Positions 1 through 11,336 of a stretch of DNA of 64,000 nt are shown here, one piece after another. Every line of letters starts with the position of its first letter. The stretch's first letter is position 1. The notes under the pieces were generated by a model that was given only the letters and a program-made list of their open reading frames with translations, searched no databases and had not been told where the DNA came from. The position numbers and the translations under genes were made by a program. The stretch comes from Nelumbo lutea (lineage: Eukaryota; Streptophyta; Magnoliopsida; Proteales; Nelumbonaceae): the NCBI GenBank assembly GCA_022828595.1, contig JAKGHH010000002.1, positions 76,914,383 to 76,978,382 on the forward strand. Reading direction: 5' to 3'.

Positions 1-231
1 TTGGTGTGTGTTAAACAGCCACCCCAACTCTTTAATTTATATACATAGTTTCCTAATTGTAAAAGAACTTTAATGCTTACATGGCAATAAAAGAAAAGGT
101 TAAAATAAAACAAATCCTAGATAAGATAGGATAAAACTTATCCTACTAGGAAAGCTGATCCTAATCAATTAAATCTAAGTACATCTCAGGGTGCCACACG
201 AGTACTCTTAATGTGGGGTCCACAGTTTCCT
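1..231. other. Unassigned AT-rich flank
   Basis: AT-rich sequence with no coding frame I recognise. A short inverted motif around 125-155 (ggataaaactTATCC type) resembles the palindromes in the copia B/C LTRs, but this is too weak for assignment. Confidence 0.3.
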
Positions 232-515
232 ACATAGGGTGCATTATGGAAGAGGGTAATTCAGGATAAATATGGGATGAAAAATTTAGGGTGGGAGACT
301 GGAGCAGCTTCTCAACCTTATAGTTGATCTGTTTGGAAAGGAATTGAACAAATGCAGAGCTTGTTTGGTAAAGATATGAGCTACAAGGTACGAAATGGAC
401 AGAAAGTCGAGTTTTGGAAGGATTGTTGATGTGGTACAGACCTCTAATGCAGAGCTTGATTATTAAAGGTGTGAGCTACAAGGTACAAAATGGGCAGAAA
501 GTCAGGAATTGACGA
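232..515 (+). mobile_element. L1-type LINE fragment, post-RT zinc-binding region
   Basis: Plus-strand reading gives the WRRVIQDKYG...W..GIEQM...VRNGQKVEFWKD pattern typical of the plant LINE region between the reverse transcriptase and the C-terminal zf-RVT domain. The frame carries stops (for example after FWKDC), so it is dead. A segment at about 352-409 is repeated at about 447-504 with a few substitutions, a local tandem duplication. Confidence 0.7.
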
Positions 516-559
516 TGTAGTGGCAGGCCCTATATCTCCAAAACTACTTGCCTAATAAG

Positions 560-1215
560 GCAATTTGAAGATTCTCAGATTTTACACCCTCAGCTTACCC
601 TCCTTCATTGAACTACGAACCTTCCTCCAATTCACCAAGTGAAACTTAGGTCCTCCTTCCAACCTCTCCACATGAAGTCCCACATTTTTTTCTCCAACTC
701 CTTTGCCACTTCTGTGGGAATGGGGAAGAGGGAGAGATAGTATGCGTGATTGTGAAAGACTGCCAATATACTCTTGATTAGGGTTAGTTTGCCCCTATTT
801 AACAGATACCTTGTCTTACAAGAAGCCAGCTTTTTGTCAACACATTCCAATAACAGGTCCCAATTCTTTTTAGAGGCCCATCTACCTCCAAGAGGTAGGC
901 CCAAAAAACTGGAAGGCATACATCCAATTTTGCATCCAAGGATGTCAGCTGACATCTCAACATTCGGTACCTCACCCAAAGCACAAACATCACGTTTTCA
1001 GCATGTTTAATTTCTACCCCAAGACACCCTTAAATTAGACCAAGAGAATCTTGATAATGTTCAGATGTTCGACTGAGGCATCACAAAAGAATAATGTGCC
1101 GTCTCCAAATTGTAGAAGAGTAATTTTTCCACTCTCGCTATCCACCTCAAAACCTCTTATGACACCTCCCTACATTGCCCTATTCATTAGTCTATTGCTT
1201 CCATGACACATAAAC
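560..1215 (-). mobile_element. L1-type LINE reverse transcriptase fragment (minus strand)
   Basis: The minus strand encodes a piece of LINE RT thumb/connection sequence: SFLGLPLGGRW, KKLASCKTRYLLNRGKLTLIKS and IPTEVAKELEKKMWDFMWRG. Upstream (1215-1000) lies degraded RT sequence with an LQFGDGTLFF-type motif. It is opposite in orientation to the LINE pieces on both sides, so it is a separate insertion or an inverted segment. Stops and frameshifts make it non-functional. Confidence 0.8.
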
Positions 1216-1329
1216 CCAACCTACCAGATTGCCACTCTTGCTAGAAAGTACACTATGGTCAGACATTTGGATGGGACTTTAGGGAAGTACCATCTATGTA
1301 AAATGTTTGTATAATAAGGAAGAGAATTA

Positions 1330-3325
1330 TTATGCCTCATTATGAGTTGTCACGGTTGAAAATGGGTAGAGGGTGAGGTTTCGGAAGGTTGAGTAGTGTG
1401 AAGTTAGGAAGCTGTTCAAATAGTTTTCCAGCATCCAAGGGACTTGGACAAGGTGACCTGCTTTCTCCCTTGTTTACCCCTATAGCTGATGTTCCTAGTA
1501 GATTAATCTCTAGGAAAGATAGGCTACAGCAGATCAAGGGAGGTAGAGTTGGGAGAGATAATGTTGTAATCAGTCATTTACAGTTTGTTGACAACATTAT
1601 TCTGTTTTGTGACGAAGGATGCAGTGAGTTACAAATTTAAGACTGATAGTGGAGCTTTTTGAGAAGATACCAAATCAGAAAATAAATCTTACCAAAGTTG
1701 CTTAGCAAGGATCATTTGGTTTTTAGTGTGTAGAAGAATCAAGGAGGGTTGGATATAAGGAATGTAGGGAAGAAGAACATGCTTTATTAGGGTAATGGTT
1801 GTTGAGATTGCGCCCTTGGAAAGAGACAAGTTATGGCAAAAAGTGGTGGTAAGAAATCATGGGTGTTTGATGTCCTTTTCTCAATGGTTTTGATTGAGAT
1901 TTAGGCTTTAGGAGTATTAGAAATTTAGAACTTCCTAGAGCAATCAATCTTCGAAACATTCTAGAAAGTGTGTTCACGGATCCCTTTTAGTCTGATAGTT
2001 GTATTTGGACTCCTAATTCCATGTGCTTCTGTCTTCAAGCTCTACAACCTTTTCCTAAGGAAAAGGTTTGAAGCAGTCCATTCCCTACTAGAATGGGTGC
2101 ATTTGGCTGGGAGGTTTTCCATGACAAATTAATACATTTAATTTGCTACAGAAAAGGAGGCCTAACTATTGCTAGACCCCTAATTCGTGTGTCCTCTACA
2201 AAAGCTAATGGTGAGGCTTGCTTTACTCACAAATCTCCTATCTATTTGTTACTTGCCTTCGGGAATGGATTTTTATAAGTAATGATAAAATTTTGTTATA
2301 AACTTCAATCATGTACAAGATTTATAAGCAAACCTTGGGGAATGAGGCATATCTCCTCCACTTTAGTTTAGCTTCCCTTTACAACCAAGCCCAGAGCAAC
2401 TAATTCCTAATTGCCCCTTGTTTGGCTAGCACATCAACCATATTTGGAAATGGTTTTTCCCTTTATTTGGGTGTCGGTGGACTCTCTCATTAAGCATGTT
2501 CTCATCATCAACATATTCTTGGTCAAAAAAAAAAAAGGAAGAACTATGTGGAAATGCACTAGGGCAGTATTCATTCGAACAATTTGAGAAGAAAGGAATG
2601 CAAAAATAAAGGAGCAAGAGAGAAGTAAGAAAGCAATAATAGAATGCATTACAATTAGGGTGGCTCCTTGGATCAAATCATTGGATGCCTTCTCATCTTT
2701 CAAAATAGATGATATAATTAGAAAGTGGAATGAAGTGGTGGGAACATCTTCAAGAAGGATTTTGACTAACAAAAATTGGGTGCCCCTAAAAGAGGTTTCA
2801 TAAAGCTCAATTTTGATGGCAATAGCATGGAGAATCCAGGGCCTTAAGGAGTGGGAGGTGTATTTAGGAATGAAGAGAATCATATTGTTGCTATGTTTTC
2901 AGGCCCATTTGGAGTAAGAGGTTACCTAAATGCTGAGATGAAGGTGTTTTGGAGAGTGTACAGCAGGCAAGTACAAGAGATATGAACTCAAGTAGATTAA
3001 TCACTAAGGAGACTCAAAGATGGTAATCATGTGGTTGTTGAATAATGAGAAAGCTATGTGGACTTATAGAAATGAAATCAAGAATTATAAATGGCTGCCC
3101 AGAAACAATGAGGCAAAAATCCAATGGGTATAAAGGTTTTCCAACTGCAATGGTTCATGCATTAGAAAAACAAGAAGTGGTTAGATATCAGTTATTTTGA
3201 GCTCAAGTGTAAATTAAATGAAAGGGGAGAGACAGTAGTGACTCTCCTCTATTAAGGATGTAAGTAAACTTTGTACGTTTTACAGTCTATGATTAATAAA
3301 ATTGATTATTACCTATCAAAAAAAA
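1330..3325 (+). mobile_element. L1-type LINE 3' portion with A-rich tail
   Basis: Order on the plus strand: RT piece (SKGLGQGDLLSPLF, then VVISHLQFVDNIILFCDEG, 1410-1640); a zf-RVT-like region resembling the 8.7-9.5 kb part of the longer LINE (GGLDIRN, then MGAFGWEVFHDKL near 2093); a degraded RNase H region (about 2790-3240). It ends with aataaaattgattattacc followed by an A run at 3317-3325, the expected LINE 3' terminus. It is a deletion-ridden relative of the LINE at 6745-10268, with many stops. Confidence 0.8.
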
Positions 3326-4899
3326 GTGTGTCCAACACTGTGACAGATAGAGCTTAAAAAATATCATAAAAATCAATGTTTTCAGGTTTATAATGGTGAG
3401 GTGACTTGGAATAAGATTGTTGCATAGACCACTTCTTGACAGAATAAGTGAAAAATGCATTAACCTGTTCAGTAGATTGGAAGTTGAAATAATGGATTCA
3501 AATAATTAAGGCAGTAGAAGTACTCGTTATAAGATACAGAGAATTCTAATAGCAACATATTACAAAATCTGGATGGAATGAAATAAAATAATTCTTATTG
3601 GAAATTTTGACTTTTATGTAGAGACATATACCATAAACTTAAGGATGGTTGTTGTTGTGAAGATGTTTAATGTGGTGAAAACAATACCCTTCGGAGATGA
3701 TCTTTGATTGTTAGGGTCCATGAGGGTGATAAAGTAAAACCAACAAGTATAATAGTTTCTATTCAGATTTTCTATATTTGAAACAACTTTCTTTTAATAA
3801 AAAATTCTTCTTTATCAGGAAAACATTAGACAAAGGTGAAAAAAATAACATCTTTTTCTTAATACATGACAATGCATAGATCATCTCCTGTACCACAGAA
3901 ACAAACCAATTGCAATGCACAAGCGAAATACCTGTCCAACCTCTACAGCTTGTAACAACTTCTCCTCTGGAAGAAAATCACAGTAACCCTACATAGAAAT
4001 ACCCCACAAATCAATAGAAACAACCTAGGAAAATAATTACTAATAACCTATCAAAAATAAATAAACAATAATGATCACAATCCAAATTTATTGTACTACA
4101 ATGAGCAGGCAGAAAACAAATACCAAAGATTTTGAAAGATATAAATCAAGAGGCCAAAAGAAAATCGTTTTGTTATACAATTTTGTTCATTACAATTTAA
4201 AACAGAGCTAATTATAATTTTGCAGGTATAAAGAATAAAGCTATTTAAATGAATCTACATAAAAGAAGATAGAAGAGTTAGAGGCAAGAAAAGAAATAAG
4301 ATAGGACTAAGTAATATGATGAAGAGATGTGAAAAAAGAAAAATATAGGAAAGAATATGAAATCAAGGTAAACGCTTGTCTACGAACATTCCTCGTATGT
4401 GTGTATGTTGATAAATAGGTGTAAGGAATTTCATTTAGTCTGTATATAAAATATTGTATGGAGACTTTTTTTTGTAAACCTCCCTACTTCCCCCTCATCA
4501 ATTGAAATAGGCGAATTCCTTTAGTATCCATGAGACATTTTTGTCCAGTCTCCCTTTTTTTATAACATTTCTCATATGTCAAATGGAATAGACTAATCCT
4601 TTTTGTATCCATGATCTCTCTATTCAACATAGAGTGAAACAGATCCAATACAACCTCATACATTCTCAGTGAATCCAATGCTTCTACAATTTTTTTGATT
4701 CCATGAGTTTTAATACAAGCTTATGAATGTAAATTTTCAGTCCTGTTTGTAAATATGGTAGGAATTAACTACCCTAGGTTCTAGCCATGCAATTCAAGAA
4801 AGAAGACAACAAAACAGAAGTATGGGATGTCTCAACTTATACCCCAACAAAAAGAGTAGCTAAATGGGCTAACTTATTTAAGTAACATCCAGGAGAAAA
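3326..4899. other. Unassigned intergenic stretch
   Basis: AT-rich, no transposon domain recognised and no long ORF. The only structured item is a 57-nt exon-like block on the minus strand at 3932-3988, listed separately. Confidence 0.4.
3932..3988 (-). other. Possible orphan exon (57 nt, phase 0)
   Basis: On the minus strand a 19-codon open block (GYCDFLPEEKLLQAVEVGQ) is preceded by ...tctatgtag and followed by gtatttcg, so it has both splice signals and is phase 0 on both sides. Its composition looks coding against an AT-rich background. I do not recognise the protein and found no companion exons in the window. It could be the terminal piece of a gene off-window, a gene fragment carried by a transposon, or chance. 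Confidence 0.25.
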
Positions 4900-5510
4900 G
4901 GAACAAACATCATCTGGAGGAAGCATGGATACAGGAAGGAAAATATGCTACATGCCACTGCTGTTCTTCACTACCAAAGTTGTACCCTTTGAAGTGCAGC
5001 AATGGAAGCAGAGAACTGTGAAACAGATTCCCAAAAGGTAATAGCAGCAGAAGCAATGTTCCCTTCAGGCTAGTACCATAGACTTGATGCCCTTTTTGAG
5101 CTGGGTGCTGAATACCCAAGAAAAACACAATGAAATGCCTTAAGGTCAATATCAGTATGATGAGGCAAGGACATGAGAAACATACACAAACAAAAAATTT
5201 AGGGGGAAGACCAATGATAGGATGTTTAGGATGAAAGACCTGATAGAGAATTTTGAAATTTAGGATTCAAGAAGGAATCCTGTTGATCCAGATACCTAGC
5301 AATTAACATGGCTTCAAAATAGGCCATGAGCCACCTATAAAATATGTCACTTCTTTCTCTCTACAGTACCTTTCTTTTGAGTATAAGTGCAAGAAGCTTG
5401 ATGCAAAATCCCATGAGAAAAAGAGTAACCACCAAGATGAGTTTGAAGGAACTTCTCTCATTATTAGACCAAAACATGTAACCTTTTTCATATCATGCCC
5501 AGCTTACATA
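4900..5510 (-). mobile_element. Ty1/copia integrase fragment
   Basis: Reading the minus strand across frames gives a degraded copia integrase: a GTVERK block matching the NGVAERKNRH region, then FLGYSAP...KGHQVYG and ITFWES, matching the FLGY-KGY-CY and DVTFFES part of the integrase C-terminus. Frameshifts and stops are frequent. It lies downstream (in minus orientation) of an RT/RNase H piece, the reverse of the normal copia order. Confidence 0.65.
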
Positions 5511-5589
5511 GGTTATTCAAACTACTGCCTTTAAAACACCAGTTTGACTGTCTGGGTCGAATGGTTCAAACCATGCCATGTCAAAACTG

Positions 5590-5620
<31 letters not shown>

Positions 5621-5633
5621 TTATATGTATATA
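5590..5633. repeat. (CA)n/(TA)n microsatellite
   Basis: An uninterrupted CA dinucleotide run passes into a short TA run. Confidence 0.95.
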
Positions 5634-5841
5634 AAGTTATAAACACATTTTATCAATAAATAATGTATAATTATATTCTACATGTAAACAAGTATTATTT
5701 TATATATTTTAAATTCCGCTTTTAATTTTTTATTTGTAAAAAAATAAAAAGAAATTGCAATTTGAGGAAAAAGGGGTTTTTTCAAAAAGTTACCCAAAAT
5801 CATTAAAAAAAAAAGATCATCCTAGTTGGGCATTGAAGTGT

Positions 5842-5961
5842 AAAGTTGTGGCCTCCAGAAGTTTGCATACACATTTAGTGTGCAACCCATGACCCAATCG
5901 CAAAGTTATGACCTCCAGAAGTTAGCATACACATTTAATGTGCAACCGGTGACCCAGTCAC
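5842..5961. repeat. Tandem duplication, two 60-bp units
   Basis: Two consecutive 60-bp copies begin aaagttgtggcctccagaag (5842) and aaagttatgacctccagaag (5902). They differ at a handful of positions. The surrounding sequence (5530-6010) is rich in gggtcgaatggttcaa-type motifs. Confidence 0.85.
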
Positions 5962-5964
5962 CGG

Positions 5965-6680
5965 GTCGAATGGGTTGAAGGTCCAACCGCCTAGGTCAAA
6001 TGGTTTTTGACCAATTCCCTGGTTTTACCAGAACAGAATCTGGAATCATGGCTAGGTGATGGTTCAAATGATTCAACCAGCCTGATCAACGATAGGTTGA
6101 AAACATTTTTCCTAATCATAAAGGAGTAATAACCAAATGTAGACCTCTTGTCATTCACACAATCTGCCCAATCCACACCATTGAATGGTTCAAACTGTAG
6201 GTGAACATGACTATCTTTAAAGATGCCCCTACTAGAAATTTTCTTCAAAAAAGCACAATACATTTTTTGTATCCAAATGAAATGTTTTAGGCTGATACAT
6301 GTACTAACATATCACACTTCCAAAATATGAGATGTCAAGACTAGTCATGCATAGATATTGTATACATCCACCAACTTCTGGAATATACCCTTGTCATAAG
6401 GAGATTCCTCTAAAGGATCTATAAGAGTACCTACCAATTTAAGTCCAAGTTTTCCAGTATCTTCCAACAAATCTAGGATACATTTCCTTTGAGAAATAAA
6501 ATTCCTTTGTTGGAACACCCAATACCTAAGATATATCCATAGTTTTTTCAAGCCCCAAAATTTACTCTCGGTAGAGGGGTGGCCACCATAAATTTTATCA
6601 AAATTGAGCAAAAGAAACCTAAGAGGTGGAGAAACAAAAACCTTACCCCTCAAAAAATCTATATAGAGGACCACCGGCTC
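5965..6680 (-). mobile_element. Ty1/copia RT/RNase H fragment
   Basis: Minus-strand translation shows the end of a copia RT (FISQRKCILDLLEDTGKLG, TLIDPLEESPYDKGIFQKLV) and then an RNase H piece (VDWADCVNDKRSTFGYY, matching the ADWAG..DRRSTSGY block). Multiple frameshifts; no catalytic YVDD box in frame. Its plus-side end lies directly against the LINE at about 6745. Confidence 0.75.
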
Positions 6681-6744
6681 ATATCATATCAAGGACTGTC
6701 CGGCAGAACCTAAAAATTAACAAACTTAAGTAAAGACTCCCTAA

Positions 6745-9700
6745 GGTGATAGAAGGTGGATAAGGACTGGACTGGCCAACCATTTCAGAGGATTGCAAGA
6801 TTTGGTTAGAAAGGAGGTTTAAGTTGGAAGAGATCAAGGGGGCAACGTTTTCTATGGATGGGTCAAAAGCACCGGGATTCATCATGGCATTCTATCAGGA
6901 CTATTGGGACATATTAAAAGATGACCTAAACGAAGTTTTTGATGAATTTTTTTATAGAGGAGTAATAAATCCTGGTATGAATGCCACATTCATTGCATTG
7001 GTGCCAAAAAGGAGTGCAGTGGGCCATCCAAAGGACTTCAGACCCATAAGCTTGGTGAAAGACTGTATAAAGTCATAGCTAAGGTGTTATCTTCAAGGAT
7101 AAAGAAAGTGCTCCCTTCCATCATTTCTCCCAACCAAGGGACTTTTGTTCAAAATAGACAAATAACAAATCAAGTTTTGATAGCAATTGAGTGCCTTGAA
7201 TAAAGAAAAAGAACTGGAAGAAAGGGCATAATATGCAAATTGGATCTGGAGAAAGCCTATGATATGGTGGATTGGTCCTTTCTGATGGAGATTTTGAGTC
7301 ACTTTGGCTTTGGGGAGAGGTGGTGCAAATGGGTCTGGGTTGTATCCAAACATGTCATTACTCGGTGCTCGTAAATGGATCAATGGTTGATTTTTTCAAA
7401 GCAGAGCGTGGTATTAGACAAGGAGACCCCTTTCTCCCTTTATCTTCCCCCTCATTGCAGATGTTTTGAGAAGATTAATAACCAAAGCTGATACTAGACA
7501 ACTACTAACAGGTTGGAGAGTGGGGAGGGATAGGGTGTCAGTTACTCATTTACAATTTGTTGATGGCACCCTATTGTTTTGTGAAGGGGACGATGTGACA
7601 TGGATTAGGAACCTAAAGCAGATAGTGCAGCTCTTTGCAAAATTATCCAATTTAAAAGTGAATTTCGAGAAGATTTGCATTGCAAGTGTAAGCATGGAGG
7701 ATAGAGAGTTAGAAGTTTGTGCTGAAATTTTGGGGTGCAATGTTTCTCAATGGCCTCTAAGCTTCCTAGGATTAGCCTTAAGAGCCAACCCGAAGGACTC
7801 AATCTTTTGGAATCAATGTTTTAAAACGCAGAGGCATGACGCGAGGCGTCCCACTACCTAGAGGTGAGAGGCATAGTTCAGAACGCAAGAGGCATAAGCC
7901 TCCCAAACACAAGGAGGCATAAGCCTCCTTAAGAGGAGGGGGGTTAGGAGGAGGATGAAGAGGAAGGGGGGATCTCATTTTTACTTTATTTTTAATAAAA
8001 ATCTTTTACATTAAGAAGAACAAAGATGCATAACATTAGTTAAAAGGGGGAATCTTGTCGAAGTGGAGGTGAGCGAGAGAAGCGAGCTTGTTGGAGCGGA
8101 GCAAGACACCCCTAATTCAAAAAAACAAATTGGGCTGCATCGAAAAGGGGGCGGGGGGTTTGGGGGTGAAGCCCCCCATCCAAAGGGGCAGGAGACAAAC
8201 CACTTTCTTTCCCCTTATCTTCTCTTCCCTTCCCTTTCCTTTTCTCTTTTTTTCATCTCTTTCTTTTTCTTTCCCTTCCCTTTCTTTCCCTTTCCTTTTT
8301 TTTCTATCATTTTATATAAGATGTGCACAAGGCATACGCCTCTAGCACGACTCATGAAAAAAGCACTAGAGGCGTACACCTCTTGCACCTGAGGCATACG
8401 CCTCAGAGGTGTCAGCACCTTTGGCATACGCCTGAGGGCATTTTGGGAGCGCCTCACCTGGAGGCGCACCTCTAGGCATATGCCTACCACGCCTTTTAAA
8501 ACATTGTTTGAAATCCAGTTGAAGAAAAGGTGCCAAAGAAACTAGTTTGTTGGAAGAAGGGAAACATTTCCCTAGGAGGTAGGATCACCCTAATAAAGTC
8601 AACCCTAGAAAACCTCCCTATGTATAATATGTCAGCCTTTAAGATGCCAAAGGGAGTAAGCAGGAGCATTGAGAAATTAATAAGGGATTTCTTATGCGAG
8701 TCAGGAGAAGAAAAAATAGACCATAAGGTGTGCTGGGAGGTAGTAAGTAGCGATAAAAAGTATGGGTGTCTTGGAATAAGAAACATCCAAAAAAGAAATT
8801 TATCTCTACTAGGGAAGTGGTTATGGAGAATGCCTAAAGAAAGAGAGAAACCATGGGCAAGGGTGGTGGTAAGCATACACGGGCTTTTGGACAATGGATG
8901 GGACGCTGGTCCACTACATCGAGCTACTAGAGCTTCCCCTTGTAAAGCCATACAAGTGATTCTACCTTGTTTCTTGCCTCTTGTAAGGTATGTACTCAAT
9001 TCTGGTAACCTAATCAAAATCTGGGATCAAATCTGGTATGGGAACTCCCCTTTGAAGGACTTATACCCCTCTTTGTACAATTTATCGTGTTTCAAGAATG
9101 AGCCTACATCAACTTTCTTAGTACCTTCAAACTTAATTAATGGTTTTGACTGGAACCTTGGCTTTAGAAGGGGAATAAGGGATTCAGAAATTGATAGTGT
9201 GCTCTCATTACTCCAAAACCTCGAAGGAATTTTCTTTGATCCTGATAAGCCTGATGAAAGAATTTGGGCACCTTCCCCTTCGGGTCTATTCTCCCGTAAC
9301 TCTTTCTTCAAAGTTTTAGCCCAACCCCCCCTTAGTCCCCTTCAATCATTTCCTGTCAAGGAGGTATGGTGCAAGCCTATCCCACCTAGGATTGTGGCTT
9401 TTTGTTGGGAAGTTGTTCACGAAAGAATAAATACTTTTGACTGGCTACAAAAGAAGAGGAAAAAGTGGTGCCTCTCCCTACATTGGTGTGTTCTTTGCAC
9501 AAGGCTAACAGTGAGGTTTCCTTTCATTTGTTTATCACTTGTCCTTTCGTTGCTGGCATTTGGGAATGGCTTTTTTCCTTATTTGAGTGCAGGTGAACCC
9601 TCTCCGACTGACATCAAAAGACTCTTATCCAACTTCCTGTCCATGGTCGAGGAAGATAGGTAACATCATGTGGAAGAGTGCTAGGGCAGCAATAATCTAG

Positions 9701-10268
9701 GCAGTGCGGGAAGAAAGAAATGCAAGAATTTTTAGAGAAAAGGAAAGAAGAAAAGAGGCCCAATTGAATCAATATTGATCAGGGTGGCTCACTAGCTGAA
9801 ATCCTTAGAAAGCTTCTCACATACATACATTGATGACATCATTAGAAATTGGAAGGAGGTGGCGGGCTCAAATGTCAATAAGTAGCCTCTTATTCCTATC
9901 TAGACCCCTCCTAAAAGAGGATTTATAAAACTTAACTTTGACGGAAGTAGCATGGGAAACCCGGGTATGTCAAGAATTGGAGGTGTATTCAGGGATGAGG
10001 AGGGTAAAGTGTGTGTGATATTCTCAGGCCCAGTAGGTGAGGGAGACTCACTAAGAGCGGAAGTAATAGCAGTTATGGAAGGGGTGCAAAGGGCTAGAAC
10101 CATGAATGTTAGAAAGCTAATCATTGAAGGGGATTCCAAACAGGTAGTGGCTTGGCAACTTGATGAGGAAAGTAGTATGTGGAAATACAACAATGAGAAG
10201 AAAAAATTCAGATGGATCACAAAGGACATGGAACTGAGAATACTTTGGGTGAAAAGAACAGCTAATTC
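6745..10268 (+). mobile_element. L1-type LINE, ORF2 RT to RNase H
   Basis: Plus-strand order: ORF2 finger/palm (EEIKGATFSMDGSKAPGF, NATFIALVPK, DFRPISLV), DLEKAYDMVDW near 7240-7270, RGIRQGDPF, VTHLQFVDGTLLFCEGDD (the xxDD box region, here VDGT), SLSFLGL-type motifs, zf-RVT region 8530-9663 (GGRITLIKSTLENLP, GCLGIRNIQKRN), and RNase H at 9930-10268 (LNFDGSSMGNPG, IEGDSKQVV). There is no ORF1, and several frames are broken. It is interrupted by a MITE at 7814-8506 and cut at RTANSV by the LTR of copia element A. Confidence 0.88.
7814..8506. mobile_element. hAT-type non-autonomous element (MITE) in the LINE
   Basis: The 693-bp insert starts CAATGTTTTAAAACG and ends with the reverse complement CCTTTTAAAACATTG. 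It is flanked by TTTGGAAT (7806-7813) and TTTGAAAT (8507-8514), an 8-bp target duplication with one mismatch; removing it restores the LINE RT reading (FWN-P-VEEKV). The interior has many aggcatacgcct/gaggcataagcctc palindromic sub-repeats and a pyrimidine tract at about 8210-8310. TSD length and the CARTG start fit hAT. No transposase is encoded. Confidence 0.85.
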
Positions 10269-10532
10269 TGTAGAAAAGATGGGCCGAATGGCCCATAGGC
10301 TATTTATTCTTTCTTGTTATTTATGTTTTTCTGTAATGAGCCTTATTCTGGGCCCATCCTGTCTATATTATGTTCTTTGTAAATTCTTGCCCAACTAAGG
10401 GCCTCCTTGTAATTATTCAAATCTATCTTAATAAAATAGTGTTAGGGTGCTAAGAGAGAGTTAGGTTCGAAACTCTCATTCTCAAACCCTCATTGCCGAA
10501 CTCTCAAGGTCTACTCTCTTCAGTTTTTTTCA
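10269..10532 (+). repeat. 5' LTR of copia element A
   Basis: 264 bp starting TGTAGAAAAG and ending TTTTTTTCA, directly followed by a primer-binding site. It starts inside the LINE RNase H frame. No matching 3' LTR is present because the element is truncated at about 12957. Confidence 0.75.
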
Positions 10533-10544
10533 TGGTATCAGAGC
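10533..10544 (+). promoter_or_regulatory. Primer-binding site, copia element A
   Basis: TGGTATCAGAGC, the standard complement of the 3' end of plant initiator tRNA-Met used by Ty1/copia elements. It abuts the LTR end. Confidence 0.9.
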
Positions 10545-11336
10545 AGGCCTGAACTTCAATATTCTAGGGCTGGAAGCTTAGGCTCGTGTTGCCTGATTCT
10601 TGGAGGTCATTGGAAGTGCCCAAGACTCGAATCTCTTGGAGAAGTGGTTCGGTGACCAGGAAGAATCAGAGAAAAAAAGGGAAGGGGAACAGCTCGGTTC
10701 TGATTTGAAGCTTGAAACTGTAAGTTGTGCTCAGATTTCTGGGTAATTTTCTGTTGTGTTTGGACTGTTGAAGTGTACGAAATTTCTGGTTGTTTTGTAC
10801 TACTTTCGACTGCCATTTAATCTGGTTTAACCCAGAAATTTCTGGGCTGCTTTTTGCTCCTTCTTGGACTGTCAAAACTGTAGAAACACCCTTGTATCAA
10901 GAGCTGTGGATTGTTGCTTCTATTTGGCTGTTTTTGGGGACTGTACGGACTGCTCTTGAGAACTTTTTTCTTTTTTGACAGTGGGGTTGTCTCTATTGCC
11001 CACACTGTGTTTGTAAAAAGGCTTTTTCAGCAATACCAATTGGTATTTACTCTCCTTAGCAATTTCTTTGGTGATTACCTTGAAGTTCCAAATCTGAAAA
11101 GGGAACTTCGGTTGAGTGCACAGTGCCTAGAAGTTTCTGATTACTTCTTGAAGGCTGAACCAAGATGTTTTTTGGTGACTCGTGTAGAAGTTTCTGCTTT
11201 AGTCTTGGTTCTCACAACTTTCGGGTGTATTTTGGCCTTGTGTATAGCCTTCTTGTGGTCGGCTGAACTCAGTCCTTGCCTGTCCTCATTCAGTATACTT
11301 GTAGAAGTCATCTGAAATCATACTTTAAGTGTTTAC

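Noticed and set aside
8063..8392. 109-codon plus-strand open frame with Phe/Ser/Pro-rich C-terminus
   Set aside because: It is translation of the pyrimidine tract inside the hAT-type MITE, open in several frames because of composition.
10533..10544. tRNA-Met-like sequence as a tRNA gene
   Set aside because: Only the 12-nt acceptor complement is present, adjacent to an LTR end. The same motif recurs at 17099, 52322 and 63211, each next to an LTR. These are primer-binding sites; no tRNA cloverleaf was seen anywhere.
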